Below, one piece after another: positions 43,999 through 55,000 of a stretch of DNA of 64,000 nt; the first letter of the stretch is position 1; every line of letters begins with the position of its first letter. The stretch lies in the NCBI GenBank assembly GCA_965214415.1, contig CBDCBQ010000003.1, forward strand, positions 434,001 through 498,000, given 5' to 3'. This DNA is from RH-AL1 sp965214415 (lineage in GTDB: Bacteria > Pseudomonadota > Alphaproteobacteria > Rhizobiales > Beijerinckiaceae). The notes under the pieces were generated by a model, which was given only the letters and a program-made list of their open reading frames with translations, did no database searches and was not told the DNA's origin. The position numbers and the translations under genes were made by a program.

Positions 43999-46085
43999 GC
44001 GAGAAGGCGACGAAAGCCAAGATGAAGGCCAATCCGCCAGGGGTCGAGAAAGGAAGGCCGGGTAAACCCGGCATGACGGTCGAATCTTCCGCATGGAAAG
44101 GGGTTGGCTTCGCTGATCAGCGCGAGGATCTCGGTGCCGGGCGCGTCCTGATCGAGGATGTCGTGCCGGAGCTCGACGGGGGTCGCCACCCCGTCAAAGT
44201 CGTCGTCGGCGACTTGGTCGAGGTCGAGGCCATCGTTTTCACGGACGGCCACGAGAAGATCGGCTGCGATGTGCTTTGGCGCGCGGTCGATCAAAAGGAA
44301 TGGAGCCGCGTGCCGATGGCGTTCGTCGCCAACGATCGTTGGACGGCCACCTTTTCGCCGAACCGCAACATCCGGCATGTCTACACGATCGAGGCCTGGC
44401 GCGATCCGTTCGCCTCGCTGTTGGATGGCATTATCAAGAAACGTGCGGCGGCTCAGCCGCTCGCGGTCGAAGGCGGTGAGGCGGTTGCGCTGATCGGCCA
44501 GGCCGAGCCGCGTGGGCTCGACAAGCGCGCCCACAAGATGCTGCTGTCGCGCCTCGAGAAGGAGCCAGACGGCAGCGACGCGCAACTCGATCTTATCGCA
44601 TCGGTCGACACCAGGGAGATGATGACCCGCTGCGGGCCTCGTTACCAGGTCTCTCGCTACGATCGCGTGCTCGAGCTTGTCGTCGATCGTAAGGCTGCGG
44701 TCTTTTCGGCGTGGTATGAGCTGTTTCCCCGCTCGATCACCGAAAGCGTCGAGCGGCACGGCACATTCCGTGACGTGATCGCTCATCTGCCCTATGTGCG
44801 GGATCTGGGGTTCGACGTCCTGTATTTTCCGCCGATCAGCCCGATCGGCAAGAAGAACCGCAAGGGCAAGAACAACACGCTGACGCCGACCGAAGCCGAT
44901 CCGGGCAGCGTTTACGGCATCGGCTCGCCCGATGGCGGACATGACGCGATCCACCCGGAGCTTGGCACGATCGAGGATTTTCGCGCGCTCGTGGCTGCGG
45001 CGAAGGACCATGGTCTCGAGATCGCGATCGATTTCGCGATCCAGTGCTCGCCCGATCATCCGTGGATCAAGGAGCATCCCGAGTGGTTCAAGTGGCGCCC
45101 CGACGGCACCATCCAATATGCCGAGAATCCGCCAAAGAAGTACGAAGACATCGTCAACGTCGAGTTCTACGGCGCGTCGCTTCCTTCCCTGTGGAAGGAG
45201 CTACGCGACGTCATGCTATTCTGGGTGCGCGAGGGCGTGCGCATCATTCGCGTCGACAATCCGCACACAAAGCCGATCCCGTTCTGGAAATGGGTGATCG
45301 ACGAGATCAACCGCCAGTACCCCGACGTGATCTTTCTCGCCGAGGCGTTCACCCGCCCTCCGATGATGCGGCAGCTGGCCAAGGTCGGCTATCAGCAATC
45401 CTACACCTATTTCACGTGGCGCACCGAGAAGTGGGAGATCGAACAATATATGGCGGAACTCGCTGGCGAGATGGGCGATTATTATCGCCCGAACTTCTTC
45501 GTCAACACGCCCGATATCAACCCGGTCTACCTGCAGACGAGCGGACGCGCCGGGCATCTCGTGCGCGCGACGCTAGCCGCGACGTTGAGCGGAAGCTGGG
45601 GTGTCTATTCCGGCTTCGAGCTTTGCGAGGCGAGCCCGCTGCCAGGCCGTGAGGAATATCTTGATTCCGAAAAGTACGAGATACGGGTTTGGGATTACGA
45701 CCGACCCGGCAACATCAAGGACTACATCCGCGCCCTGAACAAGATCCGGCGCGAGAACCCTGCCTTGCACGATTTTCGAAACGCGACGCGGATCAACGCC
45801 TACAACGACAACATCATCGCCTACGCGAAATTCAACGCGGACAAGACGAACTGCATCTTCGTGATGGTCAACCTCGATCCGCGGAGCCGGCAGGAGTGCG
45901 CCTACGAGATTCCGCTTTGGGAATGGGGGCTGCCGGATACGGGATCGATCGAGGTCGAGGATCTGCTCGGCGGCTATCGGTTCACGCTCTACGGCAAGAC
46001 AAATCAGATCGCGCTCGATCCGTTCGAGCGCTCCGCCGTGATCTGGCGCCTCGCGGCGCCGGCGGATTGGAAAGGCGGCCGATGA
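43995..46085 (+). CDS. glgE: Alpha-1,4-glucan:maltose-1-phosphate maltosyltransferase (GlgE, GH13_3)
   Basis: GlgE extends linear alpha-1,4-glucan with maltose from maltose-1-phosphate, with release of phosphate. It has 696 residues. An N-terminal beta domain (RVLIEDVVPELDGGRHPVKVVVGDLVEV) is followed by a barrel with YELFPRSI, LYFPPISPIG, GLEIAIDFAIQCSPDHPW, the nucleophile Asp in RVDNPHTKPIPFW and the acid/base Glu in FLAEAFTRP. A 30-residue Lys-rich leader precedes the domain. The gene is placed between the TreY fusion and the TreS-Mak fusion that makes its substrate, with ATGA overlaps on both sides. Confidence 0.95.
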   Translation: MSEKATKAKMKANPPGVEKGRPGKPGMTVESSAWKGVGFADQREDLGAGRVLIEDVVPELDGGRHPVKVVVGDLVEVEAIVFTDGHEKIGCDVLWRAVDQKEWSRVPMAFVANDRWTATFSPNRNIRHVYTIEAWRDPFASLLDGIIKKRAAAQPLAVEGGEAVALIGQAEPRGLDKRAHKMLLSRLEKEPDGSDAQLDLIASVDTREMMTRCGPRYQVSRYDRVLELVVDRKAAVFSAWYELFPRSITESVERHGTFRDVIAHLPYVRDLGFDVLYFPPISPIGKKNRKGKNNTLTPTEADPGSVYGIGSPDGGHDAIHPELGTIEDFRALVAAAKDHGLEIAIDFAIQCSPDHPWIKEHPEWFKWRPDGTIQYAENPPKKYEDIVNVEFYGASLPSLWKELRDVMLFWVREGVRIIRVDNPHTKPIPFWKWVIDEINRQYPDVIFLAEAFTRPPMMRQLAKVGYQQSYTYFTWRTEKWEIEQYMAELAGEMGDYYRPNFFVNTPDINPVYLQTSGRAGHLVRATLAATLSGSWGVYSGFELCEASPLPGREEYLDSEKYEIRVWDYDRPGNIKDYIRALNKIRRENPALHDFRNATRINAYNDNIIAYAKFNADKTNCIFVMVNLDPRSRQECAYEIPLWEWGLPDTGSIEVEDLLGGYRFTLYGKTNQIALDPFERSAVIWRLAAPADWKGGR

Positions 46086-49000
46086 TCGATCGCAACGAGA
46101 CGCAGTGGTATCGCGACGCGATCATCTATCAGCTGCACGTCAAAAGCTTCTTCGACGCCAACAACGATGGGATCGGCGATTTCATCGGGGTCACGCAGAA
46201 GCTCGACTACATCAAGGATCTCGGCGCGACGGCGATCTGGGTGATGCCGTTCTACCCCTCGCCGCTGCGTGACGACGGCTACGACATCGCCGACTATCGC
46301 GGCATCAATCCGTCTTACGGCGTGCCGAAGGACTTCAAGCACTTCGTGCGATGCGCGCACGAGCGCGGCATCCGCGTCATCATCGAGCTGATCATCAACC
46401 ACACGTCGGACCAGCATCCCTGGTTCCAGAAGGCGCGCCTCGCAAAGCCGGGCTCGGCCGCGCGTGACTTCTATGTTTGGTCCGACACGGAAAAGAAGTA
46501 CGAGGACACCCGTATCATTTTCCTCGATACGGAGAAGTCAAACTGGACATGGGACGAAGCGGCACAGTCGTTCTTCTGGCATCGTTTCTATTCCCACCAG
46601 CCCGATCTCAACTACGACAATCCGAAGGTCATCGAGGCGGTGCTCGATGTCATGCGCTACTGGCTCGATCTCGGGGTCGACGGGCTTCGCCTCGACGCCA
46701 TTCCCTATCTGGTCGAGCGCGAGGGCACGAATTGCGAGAACCTGCCCGAAACCCACGCTGTCCTGAAGACCATTCGCGCCGCGGTCGACAAGGATTACCC
46801 CGATCGCATGCTGCTAGCCGAGGCCAACCAATGGCCGGAGGAAACCGCGCAATATTTCGGCGACGGCGATGAATGCCACATGGCGTTCCACTTCCCGTTG
46901 ATGCCGCGCATCTACATGGCGTTGGCGCAGGAGGATCGGCACCCCGTTACCGACATCATGCGCCAAACCCCCGAGATCCCGGAGGGCTGCCAATGGTCGA
47001 TCTTTCTGCGCAACCATGACGAGATGACCCTCGAAATGGTCACCGACAAGGAGCGCGACTACCTCTGGAAGTTCTATGCGGCCGACAAACGCGCCCGCAT
47101 CAATCTCGGGATTCGCCGCAGGCTGGCGCCGTTGCTCGACAACGATCGCCGTAAGATCGAGCTTCTGAACTCCTTGCTTCTCTCGATGCCTGGCACGCCG
47201 TGCCTTTACTACGGCGACGAGATCGGGATGGGCGACAATATCTATCTCGGCGACCGCGATGGCGTGCGTACGCCGATGCAGTGGTCGGTCGACAGGAACG
47301 GCGGCTTTTCGCGCACCGATCCGCAGAAGCTTTTTCTCCCAACCATTCAGGATTCGACGTACGGCTATCTTGCCGTCAACGTCGAGGCGCAGCTGGCCAG
47401 CCCGACCTCGCTGCTGAATTGGCTGCGCCGCATGATCGTGGTGCGCAAGTCGCACAAGGCGCTCGGGCGCGGTGCATTGCGCTTTCTCTATCCGAAAAAC
47501 CGCAAGGTGCTCGCCTATCTGCGCGAGCTCGACGACGAGACGATCCTTTGCGTCGTCAACGTCTCCAACGCGCCGCAAGCGGTCGAGCTCGACTTGAGCG
47601 AGTTCGACGGCACCGGGCTCACCGAGCTCACGGCGGGCACTTCGTTTCCGCGGATCGGCGAGCTGCCGTATCTGCTCACGTTGCCCGCCTACGGCTTCTA
47701 TTGGTTCCGCCTCGAGAAGGTGAGCGAGGACGGCAAGATCGCCTCGCCGTTCCTGCCGGAGCTTTTCACTCTCGTCGCCGTCGGCAGGCTGGAAAATGTC
47801 TTCACCGGTCGCGAGCTGCGGATGTTCGAGCAGACCGCGGCGCCGGCCTACCTGCAGACGCGGCGATGGTTTGCCGCCAAAGGCACGCGCATCCCGAAGG
47901 TCTCGGTGGAGGATTTCGCGGTCCTGCGCGAGCCGCCGCATGGGCGCTATTTGATGCCGATCGTCGCCGTGCCGGTCTCGGCGCGGGAGCAGCAGATGTA
48001 TTTCGTGCCCCTCGTCGCCGATCTCTACACGGACGAGGATGATGCCTTGACGCCGTTCGTCGTCGCGCGGTTACGACGCGCGGCGCGCATGGGTCTTCTG
48101 TATGATGCCGATGCATCGCCGGCGTTCGCCGGGGCTATCGTCAATGCGATCCGGCGCGGCGACGTGCTCGCCACCCATGACGGCGGGCAGCTGCGGTTCG
48201 TGCCGTCGCCGCTGCTCGCCGACGAGCCGCCGGTCGACGTTTCGACCATTCATCGCATGGGCGCGGAGCAGTCGAACTCGTCGATCAATCTCGATGACCG
48301 CATGGCGTTGAAGATTTATCGGCGTCTGCAGCCGGGCGCGAACCCAGAAGTCGAAATCGGTCGATTCCTCACCGATGTCGCGCATTTCGGCAATTCGCCG
48401 CCGACGCTCGGCGTCGTGGAATATGTCGATCCGTCCGGTCTTGTCACCGCCGTCGCCGTGCTGCAGCGCTTCGTGCGCAATCAGGGCGACGCCTGGACGT
48501 GGACCTTGAATGCCCTTACCCGCATCATGGATGCGATCGCATTCTCGAGCGGCCAGAGTTCCGGCGCCGCGCAGCAGGGGTTTGAATCCTACACGCCGCA
48601 CATGCGGCGGCTCGGCCATCGCACCGCGGAGATGCACAAGGCGCTTGCGACGCAGACGGATGACGGCGCCTTCGCCTTGGAACCTCTAACCCTCGCGGAT
48701 GTCGAGGCCGCGGCGCGAGATGCCAGCGCGCTCGCCGACAAAGCGTTCGCCCGGCTGGAGAAGCTCGGCGATACCGCGAGCGACAACTCGCGAACATTGG
48801 CCGGCCGCCTGATCGCGCGCCGCAAGGAGAGCTACGATCTCATCAAGTCGTGCGCGGTCGACCCGATTGGCGCGATCAAGACGCGTATTCACGGCGACTA
48901 TCACCTGGGTCAGGTGCTGGTGGTGAAAGACGATGTCGTCATCATCGACTTCGAGGGCGAGCCCTCGCGCACGCTCGAGGAGCGCCGCATGAAGGGCACG

Positions 49001-49336
49001 CCGCTCCGCGACGTCGCCGGTATGCTGCGAAGCTTTGCCTATGCCGTCGCGACCGCCCGCCGTCGCATTGCCGAGCGCTTGCCGGAGATTTCGTCGCGGC
49101 TCAACGAGGAACTGATGGAGTTCTCCCAGATTTTCGTGGAGGCCTACATGGAGGCGGCGAAGGACAGTCCCATCTGGATCGCCGACGAGGCGACTCAGCG
49201 GCGCCTCCTCATTCTGCATACTTTGTCGAAGGCCTTTTACGAGATCGATTACGAGGCGGGAAACCGCCCCGACTGGATCGATATTCCCACTGAAGGCGTT
49301 CTTACCATTCTCGACTACGTCGCGGAGGCTGCATGA
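46082..49336 (+). CDS. treS: Trehalose synthase-maltokinase fusion (TreS-Mak)
   Basis: The 1084-residue bifunctional protein begins with residues 1 to about 550, which are TreS (GH13_16), interconverting trehalose and maltose: WYRDAIIYQLHVKSFFD, ELIINHTSDQHPWFQ, the nucleophile in DGLRLDAIPYL, LAEANQWPE and LRNHDEMTLEMVT. From about 560 a maltokinase (Pep2/Mak) follows: YLQTRRWFAAKG, the catalytic loop HGDYHLGQVL near 936 and the metal-binding IIDFEGEPSR. Mak phosphorylates maltose to maltose-1-phosphate for GlgE. The fusion channels trehalose to maltose to maltose-1-phosphate. Start and stop both lie in ATGA overlaps. Confidence 0.95.
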   Translation: MIDRNETQWYRDAIIYQLHVKSFFDANNDGIGDFIGVTQKLDYIKDLGATAIWVMPFYPSPLRDDGYDIADYRGINPSYGVPKDFKHFVRCAHERGIRVIIELIINHTSDQHPWFQKARLAKPGSAARDFYVWSDTEKKYEDTRIIFLDTEKSNWTWDEAAQSFFWHRFYSHQPDLNYDNPKVIEAVLDVMRYWLDLGVDGLRLDAIPYLVEREGTNCENLPETHAVLKTIRAAVDKDYPDRMLLAEANQWPEETAQYFGDGDECHMAFHFPLMPRIYMALAQEDRHPVTDIMRQTPEIPEGCQWSIFLRNHDEMTLEMVTDKERDYLWKFYAADKRARINLGIRRRLAPLLDNDRRKIELLNSLLLSMPGTPCLYYGDEIGMGDNIYLGDRDGVRTPMQWSVDRNGGFSRTDPQKLFLPTIQDSTYGYLAVNVEAQLASPTSLLNWLRRMIVVRKSHKALGRGALRFLYPKNRKVLAYLRELDDETILCVVNVSNAPQAVELDLSEFDGTGLTELTAGTSFPRIGELPYLLTLPAYGFYWFRLEKVSEDGKIASPFLPELFTLVAVGRLENVFTGRELRMFEQTAAPAYLQTRRWFAAKGTRIPKVSVEDFAVLREPPHGRYLMPIVAVPVSAREQQMYFVPLVADLYTDEDDALTPFVVARLRRAARMGLLYDADASPAFAGAIVNAIRRGDVLATHDGGQLRFVPSPLLADEPPVDVSTIHRMGAEQSNSSINLDDRMALKIYRRLQPGANPEVEIGRFLTDVAHFGNSPPTLGVVEYVDPSGLVTAVAVLQRFVRNQGDAWTWTLNALTRIMDAIAFSSGQSSGAAQQGFESYTPHMRRLGHRTAEMHKALATQTDDGAFALEPLTLADVEAAARDASALADKAFARLEKLGDTASDNSRTLAGRLIARRKESYDLIKSCAVDPIGAIKTRIHGDYHLGQVLVVKDDVVIIDFEGEPSRTLEERRMKGTPLRDVAGMLRSFAYAVATARRRIAERLPEISSRLNEELMEFSQIFVEAYMEAAKDSPIWIADEATQRRLLILHTLSKAFYEIDYEAGNRPDWIDIPTEGVLTILDYVAEAA

Positions 49337-51567
49337 CAGCGAGTTCGGATGCAACGCGTGATATGATCCGCTCCGTCGGCGAGTGCGTCGATACCGGCTC
49401 GGTCGAGGCCCTCGTCAACGCGTCGCATGGCGATCCCTTCTCGATCCTCGGGCCGCACGAGGTGGCACCTGGCGTATGGGACATCCGCGCCTTCATCCCG
49501 TGGGGCGAGACGGTCGAGGCCATCGGCTATGATGACGACGCGGTCGTCGCGTCATTCGAGACCGTGCATCCGGCCGGCCTGAAGGTCGCGCGCGTTGAGG
49601 CGGCGGAGCGGCCTGGCTACCGGATCAAGATCACACAAGATGGCTTCGGCCACGTCATCAACGACCCGTACGCGCTTGGCTCGGCGCTTGCCGACTATGA
49701 TATCGCGGCGATCACCTACTCAAACGATACCGTCTTCTATTATATTTTCGGCGCCCATCCGATCACCCACGGCAAGCTCCCCGGCATTCGCTTCGTGATG
49801 TGGGCGCCCAACGCACAGAATGTGAGCGTCATCGGCGAGTTCAACGGGTGGGACAGCCGGCGCCATCCGATGCGATGCCATTCCGAGGTGGGTGTGTGGG
49901 AATTGTTCGTCCCGCATCTGGCGTTGGGGAGCCGTTACAAGTTCGAGCTCAAAGGGCATGGCGGCCAACGCGTGCCGCAGAAGGCCGATCCCGTCGCGTT
50001 TGCCGCGGAGCATCCGCCGGCCACGGCTTCCGTCGCCAGTGGTTTGCCGCGACACAGCTGGAACGACGACGCGTGGCTTGCCGAGCGCGCGCGGGGCGAT
50101 GATCGCAAGAAACCGATCACGATCTACGAGGCGCATCTCGGCTCATGGGCGCGCGTGCCGGAAGAGGGCGATCGTCGCCTGACCTATAGAGAACTGGCGG
50201 ATCGCCTGATCCCATACGTGAAGGACATGGGCTTCACGCATATCGAGATGCTGCCGATCACCGAGTTCCCTTACGACGGATCATGGGGTTACCAGCCGGT
50301 TTCGCTGTTCGCGCCGACGAGCCGCTTCGGCACGCCTGAGGATTTCGCCTACTTTGTCGACGCCTCGCATGCGGCGGGGATCGCGCTGATATTGGATTGG
50401 GTACCGGCCCATTTCCCGAACGACGCGCACGGGCTTGCCAGCTTCGATTCGACGCATCTCTACGAGCATGCCGACCCGCGCCAGGGGTTCCACCAGGATT
50501 GGGGAACCTACATTTACAATTTTGGGCGCAAGGAGGTGCAGGCCTATCTCATCGCAAACGCTCGCTTCTGGCTAGACCAATATCATCTCGACGGGCTCCG
50601 CGTCGATGCCGTCGCGTCGATGCTCTACCTCGATTATTCGCGCAAGGCGGATGAGTGGGTTCCAAACCAGTACGGCGGCAACGAGAATCTCGAGGCGATC
50701 GCGTTCCTGCGCAAGATGAACGAGGTCGCCTATCAGGCGGCGCCCGGCATCGTCACTATCGCCGAGGAGTCGACGGCGTGGCCGGGCGTGTCGCAGCCGA
50801 CCTTCAATGGTGGGCTCGGCTTCGGCTTCAAGTGGAACATGGGGTGGATGCACGATAGCTTGCGCTACATCGGCAACGATCCCATCCATCGCCGCCACCA
50901 CCATTCCGATCTGACGTTCGGGCTGCTCTACGCATTCTCCGAAAACTTCATCCTGCCGATCAGCCATGATGAGGTCGTGCACGGCAAGGGGTCGCTGCTC
51001 GACCGCATGCCCGGCGACACGTGGCAGCGTTTCGCAAACCTGCGCGCCTACCTCGGTTTCATGTACGCGCATCCCGGCAAGAAGCTTCTGTTCATGGGCT
51101 GCGAGTTCGGCCAGAAGCGCGAGTGGAACTACGATGCCTCGCTCGACTGGCATCTGCTCGACGATCCCAACCATAAGGGCGTTCAGAGCCTCGTCCGCGA
51201 TCTCAACCACGCCTACGCGGCAACCCCGGCGCTCTATCAACGCGACTGCGACCCCAAGGGCTTCAAATGGCTCGTCGGTGGCGACAGCGAGAACAGCGTC
51301 TTCGCGTTCGCGCGGATCGGCGAGGATGGCGCGCTCGCCGTGGCGATCTCGAACTTCACGCCGATGCCGCGAACCAATTACCGGGTCGGCGTGCCGCGCG
51401 CGGGCGAGTACAAGGAGACGGTCAACACGGATGTCGAGGCATATGCCGGGTCCAACATGGGCAACATGGGCGGAGTCACGAGCGAGCCGGTTGCATCGCA
51501 TGGCGAGGACAACTCGATCGTGCTGACACTGCCGCCGCTCTCGACGATGATCTTCACGCTGGCCTGA
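49333..51567 (+). CDS. glgB: 1,4-alpha-glucan branching enzyme (GlgB, GH13_9)
   Basis: GlgB introduces alpha-1,6 branches into the glucan made by GlgE. It has 744 residues, with N1 and CBM48 domains (VNASHGDPFSILGPHE, RFVMWAPNAQNVSVIGEFNGWD) before the barrel. Motifs are LDWVPAHFP, the nucleophile Asp in DGLRVDAVASMLYLDYSRK, the acid/base Glu in TIAEESTAWPGVS, and ISHDEVVHGKGS. It is the last gene of the operon. A weak hairpin follows; no strong terminator is seen. glgC and glgA are absent from the window, consistent with glucan made by the GlgE route. Confidence 0.96.
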   Translation: MTASSDATRDMIRSVGECVDTGSVEALVNASHGDPFSILGPHEVAPGVWDIRAFIPWGETVEAIGYDDDAVVASFETVHPAGLKVARVEAAERPGYRIKITQDGFGHVINDPYALGSALADYDIAAITYSNDTVFYYIFGAHPITHGKLPGIRFVMWAPNAQNVSVIGEFNGWDSRRHPMRCHSEVGVWELFVPHLALGSRYKFELKGHGGQRVPQKADPVAFAAEHPPATASVASGLPRHSWNDDAWLAERARGDDRKKPITIYEAHLGSWARVPEEGDRRLTYRELADRLIPYVKDMGFTHIEMLPITEFPYDGSWGYQPVSLFAPTSRFGTPEDFAYFVDASHAAGIALILDWVPAHFPNDAHGLASFDSTHLYEHADPRQGFHQDWGTYIYNFGRKEVQAYLIANARFWLDQYHLDGLRVDAVASMLYLDYSRKADEWVPNQYGGNENLEAIAFLRKMNEVAYQAAPGIVTIAEESTAWPGVSQPTFNGGLGFGFKWNMGWMHDSLRYIGNDPIHRRHHHSDLTFGLLYAFSENFILPISHDEVVHGKGSLLDRMPGDTWQRFANLRAYLGFMYAHPGKKLLFMGCEFGQKREWNYDASLDWHLLDDPNHKGVQSLVRDLNHAYAATPALYQRDCDPKGFKWLVGGDSENSVFAFARIGEDGALAVAISNFTPMPRTNYRVGVPRAGEYKETVNTDVEAYAGSNMGNMGGVTSEPVASHGEDNSIVLTLPPLSTMIFTLA

Positions 51568-51596
51568 TACCCATCCACTCGGCAGTCGCAAGGCTA

Positions 51597-51622
51597 CGAG
51601 CCAAGTCCTGCGATCTGGCTCG
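51597..51622 (+). terminator. Weak stem-loop after glgB
   Basis: CGAGCCA (51597-51603) pairs with TGGCTCG (51616-51622) around a 12-base loop. There is no T run, so at most it is a factor-dependent terminator or a message-stabilising end for the glucan operon. Confidence 0.3.
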
Positions 51623-51647
51623 AGAGTATGGTGCAATCGTAGGTTTA

Positions 51648-51908
51648 CTACGCCGCGCGGCGCATTTGCGTGCGCGGCGCCGCGTCCGATGGCGCCATGA
51701 GATGCGTCTCGTCATGCGCGCGCAGCCATTCGGCGAGGCAGGTTTCCGCATCTTCAAGGCTCTCGCAAACGTGTGCATGGCCGATCGTGTCACCGTCGGC
51801 GTTGAGCCGCTCGATGATCCATTTCCCCCGCTTTTGCGAGAACCACACGTCGATCGTGTGAATGTCGTAATGGTCCGGCTCGACGCGTTCTATACCGACG
51901 ATGCGCAC
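51648..51908 (-). CDS. Small hypothetical protein
   Basis: The 86-residue product starts at a GTG with GGGAG 7 bases upstream. It reads as a small beta-alpha protein (HYDIHTIDVWFSQKRGKWIIERLNADGD, then a helix ESLEDAETCLAEWLRAHDE) with a charged low-complexity tail. I remember similar uncharacterised short proteins in Hyphomicrobiales but no name. It converges on glgB. Confidence 0.55.
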   Translation of the reverse strand: MRIVGIERVEPDHYDIHTIDVWFSQKRGKWIIERLNADGDTIGHAHVCESLEDAETCLAEWLRAHDETHLMAPSDAAPRTQMRRAA

Positions 51909-52035
51909 GTGCCCGCTCCCTAGCTCCGGCTGCCAGCCTGCCTGATTCGGAAGCGTTTGAATCCGTGAGCGCGCGGTTGGTTGCTGAAAGGCGTGATCGA
52001 GCTGTGCAAAAAGCCAGCAGTCAGCGAAGGGCAGG

Positions 52036-55000
52036 TCAGGCCGCCGAGGCCTTCTCGTCCTCGCGCTCCTCGACGAGGCGCTTGACGCCGGCGAAGTCGA
52101 GCTTCCCGGAGCCGAGGAGCGGGATCGTCGGGATGTGCACGACCTCGGACGGCACCATCACGTCCGCGGCGCCATGCGACTTGGCGTAGGTCGCGAAGTC
52201 GTTGCGGGACGCGCCCTTGTGCTGCGTTACGAGCACGATGCGCTCGCCCTTGCGCGCGTCGGGCAAGCTGGCGGCAGCGGAGATTTCATCCGGCCACAGC
52301 TTGCCCGCCATCGTCTCGATCGCGGCGAGTGAAACCATCTCGCCTGCGATCTTCGCGAAGCGCTTGGCGCGGCCTTTGATCGAGATAAAGCCGTTCAAAT
52401 CCAGCGCGACGATATCGCCGGTGTCGTGCCAGCCATCCGGCGGCGGTTGCAGGACGCCGGGCATGTCGTCTTTCAGGTAGCCCAGCATCGTATTGGGGCC
52501 CGAAACCACCAGCTTGCCGCCGTCCTCGATGCCGTCGACCGCCTCGAGCCGCATCCGCATGCCCGGCATCAGGCGTCCGACCGAGCCGTTCTTGTTGAAC
52601 ATCGGCGTATTCAGACAAAGCACGGGCGCCATCTCGGTGATGCCGTAACCCTCGAGGATACGTAGGCCAAATTTTTCGAGGTAGGTGTTTCGCGTCGTGT
52701 CCTTCACCGGTTCGGCGCCCGACATCACGTAGCGCAGCGAGCGGAAGTCATAGGCGTTGGCGACCCTCGCGTAGCCGGCGAGGAACGTGTCGGTTCCAAA
52801 CAGGATCGTCGCGTTCGAGCCGTATACCAGCTCGGGAATGATCCGATAGTGCAGGGGCGACGGGTAGAGATATACTTTGACGCCAAACACCAGCGGTACG
52901 ATCGTGCCGATCGTCAGCCCGAAGGCGTGAAACATCGGCAGCACGTTGAACACCGTATCCTCGCGCCCGAAGTCGACGACCGCACGCGCCTGCGCGGCAT
53001 TCGACAGCATGTTGCGGTGGGAGAGCACCACCCCCTTCGGCTTGCCTTCCGAACCCGAGGTGAAGAGCACGGCCGCCGGACGGTCGGCGCCGCCGCCGAC
53101 CGCCGCCGGCTTGAAGATCGGGTGCTTCCAACGCAGCGCCCCGGCGAGCTTGTCCTTGAGACCGACGGTGGCGCGGATGTCCTCGAGATAGACCATCCTG
53201 AACGTGCCGCCGATGTCGGCGACGAGCTTGTCGAGCTTGCCCTTTTCGATGAAGGCGCGCGAGGTGATGATCGTCTCGAAGCCGGCGGCATGTCCGGCCG
53301 ACTTGATGTTGGCGGCACCGGCCGAGAAGTTCACCATCGCCACGACACGACCGGCCGACATCAAACCAAGGAGCGTCACCGTGCAGCCGATCGACGTCGG
53401 CAGCATCACGCCGATCGTAGCACCCACGGGCACCAAAGGCGCCAGCTTCTTGCCGAGTACGCGCGCGCCGATGAGCGCGCGTTTGTATGTCATCGTCCCA
53501 GAAACCGGATCTTCCAACGCGATGTGCTTGGCCCCGTTCTCGGTCGCCGCATCGACAACGGCTTGGAAGACGGTTCGGTCGGTCGGGGTCGTCTTGAAGA
53601 TCATCTCCGACATGATGGCATAGAGCGCGGCACCCGCGGCCTGACGACGTTTGCGGCCGCGGAGATCCTCCGGCACCTCGATTTGCCGCGGCTCCATGAT
53701 CGTGACCTTGATTCGCTTGACGAACGGGCGAAAGACCTGAGTCGGCTTCAGATACGAGAAGCGGCTCTTCTCCGCGCCTTCGATCCGAACCGGGACGATC
53801 GGCGCGCCCGACTTGTCGGCGATGAGCCCCGGGCCGTCGTAAACCTTCATCAGGCTGCCGGTCCGCGTGATGCGCCCTTCCGGGAAGATCACCAGCGTCG
53901 CGCCGCCTTTCACCGCCTGGATGAGCTGGCGGGTGGCGAGCGGCCGGGTTGGATCGAGCGGCAGCGCGTTCATGTATTTGACGACCGGCTTCATCCACCA
54001 TTTCTGCGCGAACGTGTGGTCGATCGCGAAGATCGGATTCATGTCGAGGATCGAGAAGGCGATCTGGGCGTCGAGCAGGCTGACGTGGTTGAGCGCGATG
54101 ATCGCGTTGGGGCCGGCCTTGGCGATGTTCTCGAGACCCGTGACCTTCAGACGATAGACCAGCCGAAACACGAGCGCCGCGAAGTCGCGAAGCGGGTTCG
54201 TCGGCAACACGGCGAAGATCCAGGCCGTGGCGACGAAGCTGCCGAGCCCGAGTCCGAGGAAGATCATCGCCATCGTCCAGCCGGCCGCCTGCAGGGCGGC
54301 GACGGCAAGCGATCCGACCACCATGAGGAGCGCCGACAGAACGTTGACGCCGGCGACGACGCGCGCGCGATGATCGGCCGGCGACCACGCTTGAACAGCC
54401 GCGAACGATGGCACCACGTAAAGGCCGCCGCCCATCGATAGAAGGGCGAGATCGATGCCGACGTGCCAAGCGGTCGGATCGTGCCAGAACATGGCCACCG
54501 TCATGTGGGGTTGCTCGACATGGCCGATGCTGTGCAGGACCCAGGCGAGATCGAGCGAGACGAACCCGATCAGGATCGCGGCGAGCGGCGTCGGCAGCAT
54601 CAGCGTGCGTCCGTCGAGCAGCCAGGATGCGAGCCCGGAGCCTACGGCGATGCCGATCGCGAACAGCGCGAGGTAGAGCGAGACAACCAGTTCGTCGCCG
54701 CCGAGCGTCATCTTCACCATCGGCGGCAGCAAGCCGAAGACGACGGCGCCGACCAGCCAGAACATGCTGACGATGATACCGCCGTGCCAAAGCCGCTTGT
54801 CGCCGCGCAGGTCGTGCATGAGGTGATAGGTCGAGCGGAAGATGTTGTAGTCGACCTTGAGATGGGGGGCGCCTTCGCCGCTGCGGGGAATCGCCAGCGC
54901 GGCGAGCCAGCTCAGCGCGGCGAACGCCAGCGTCAGAGCCGCGAACCAGGTTGCTTTGCCACCGTAGTTCTCGGCAAGCGCGGCGATGAACGTACCCGCG

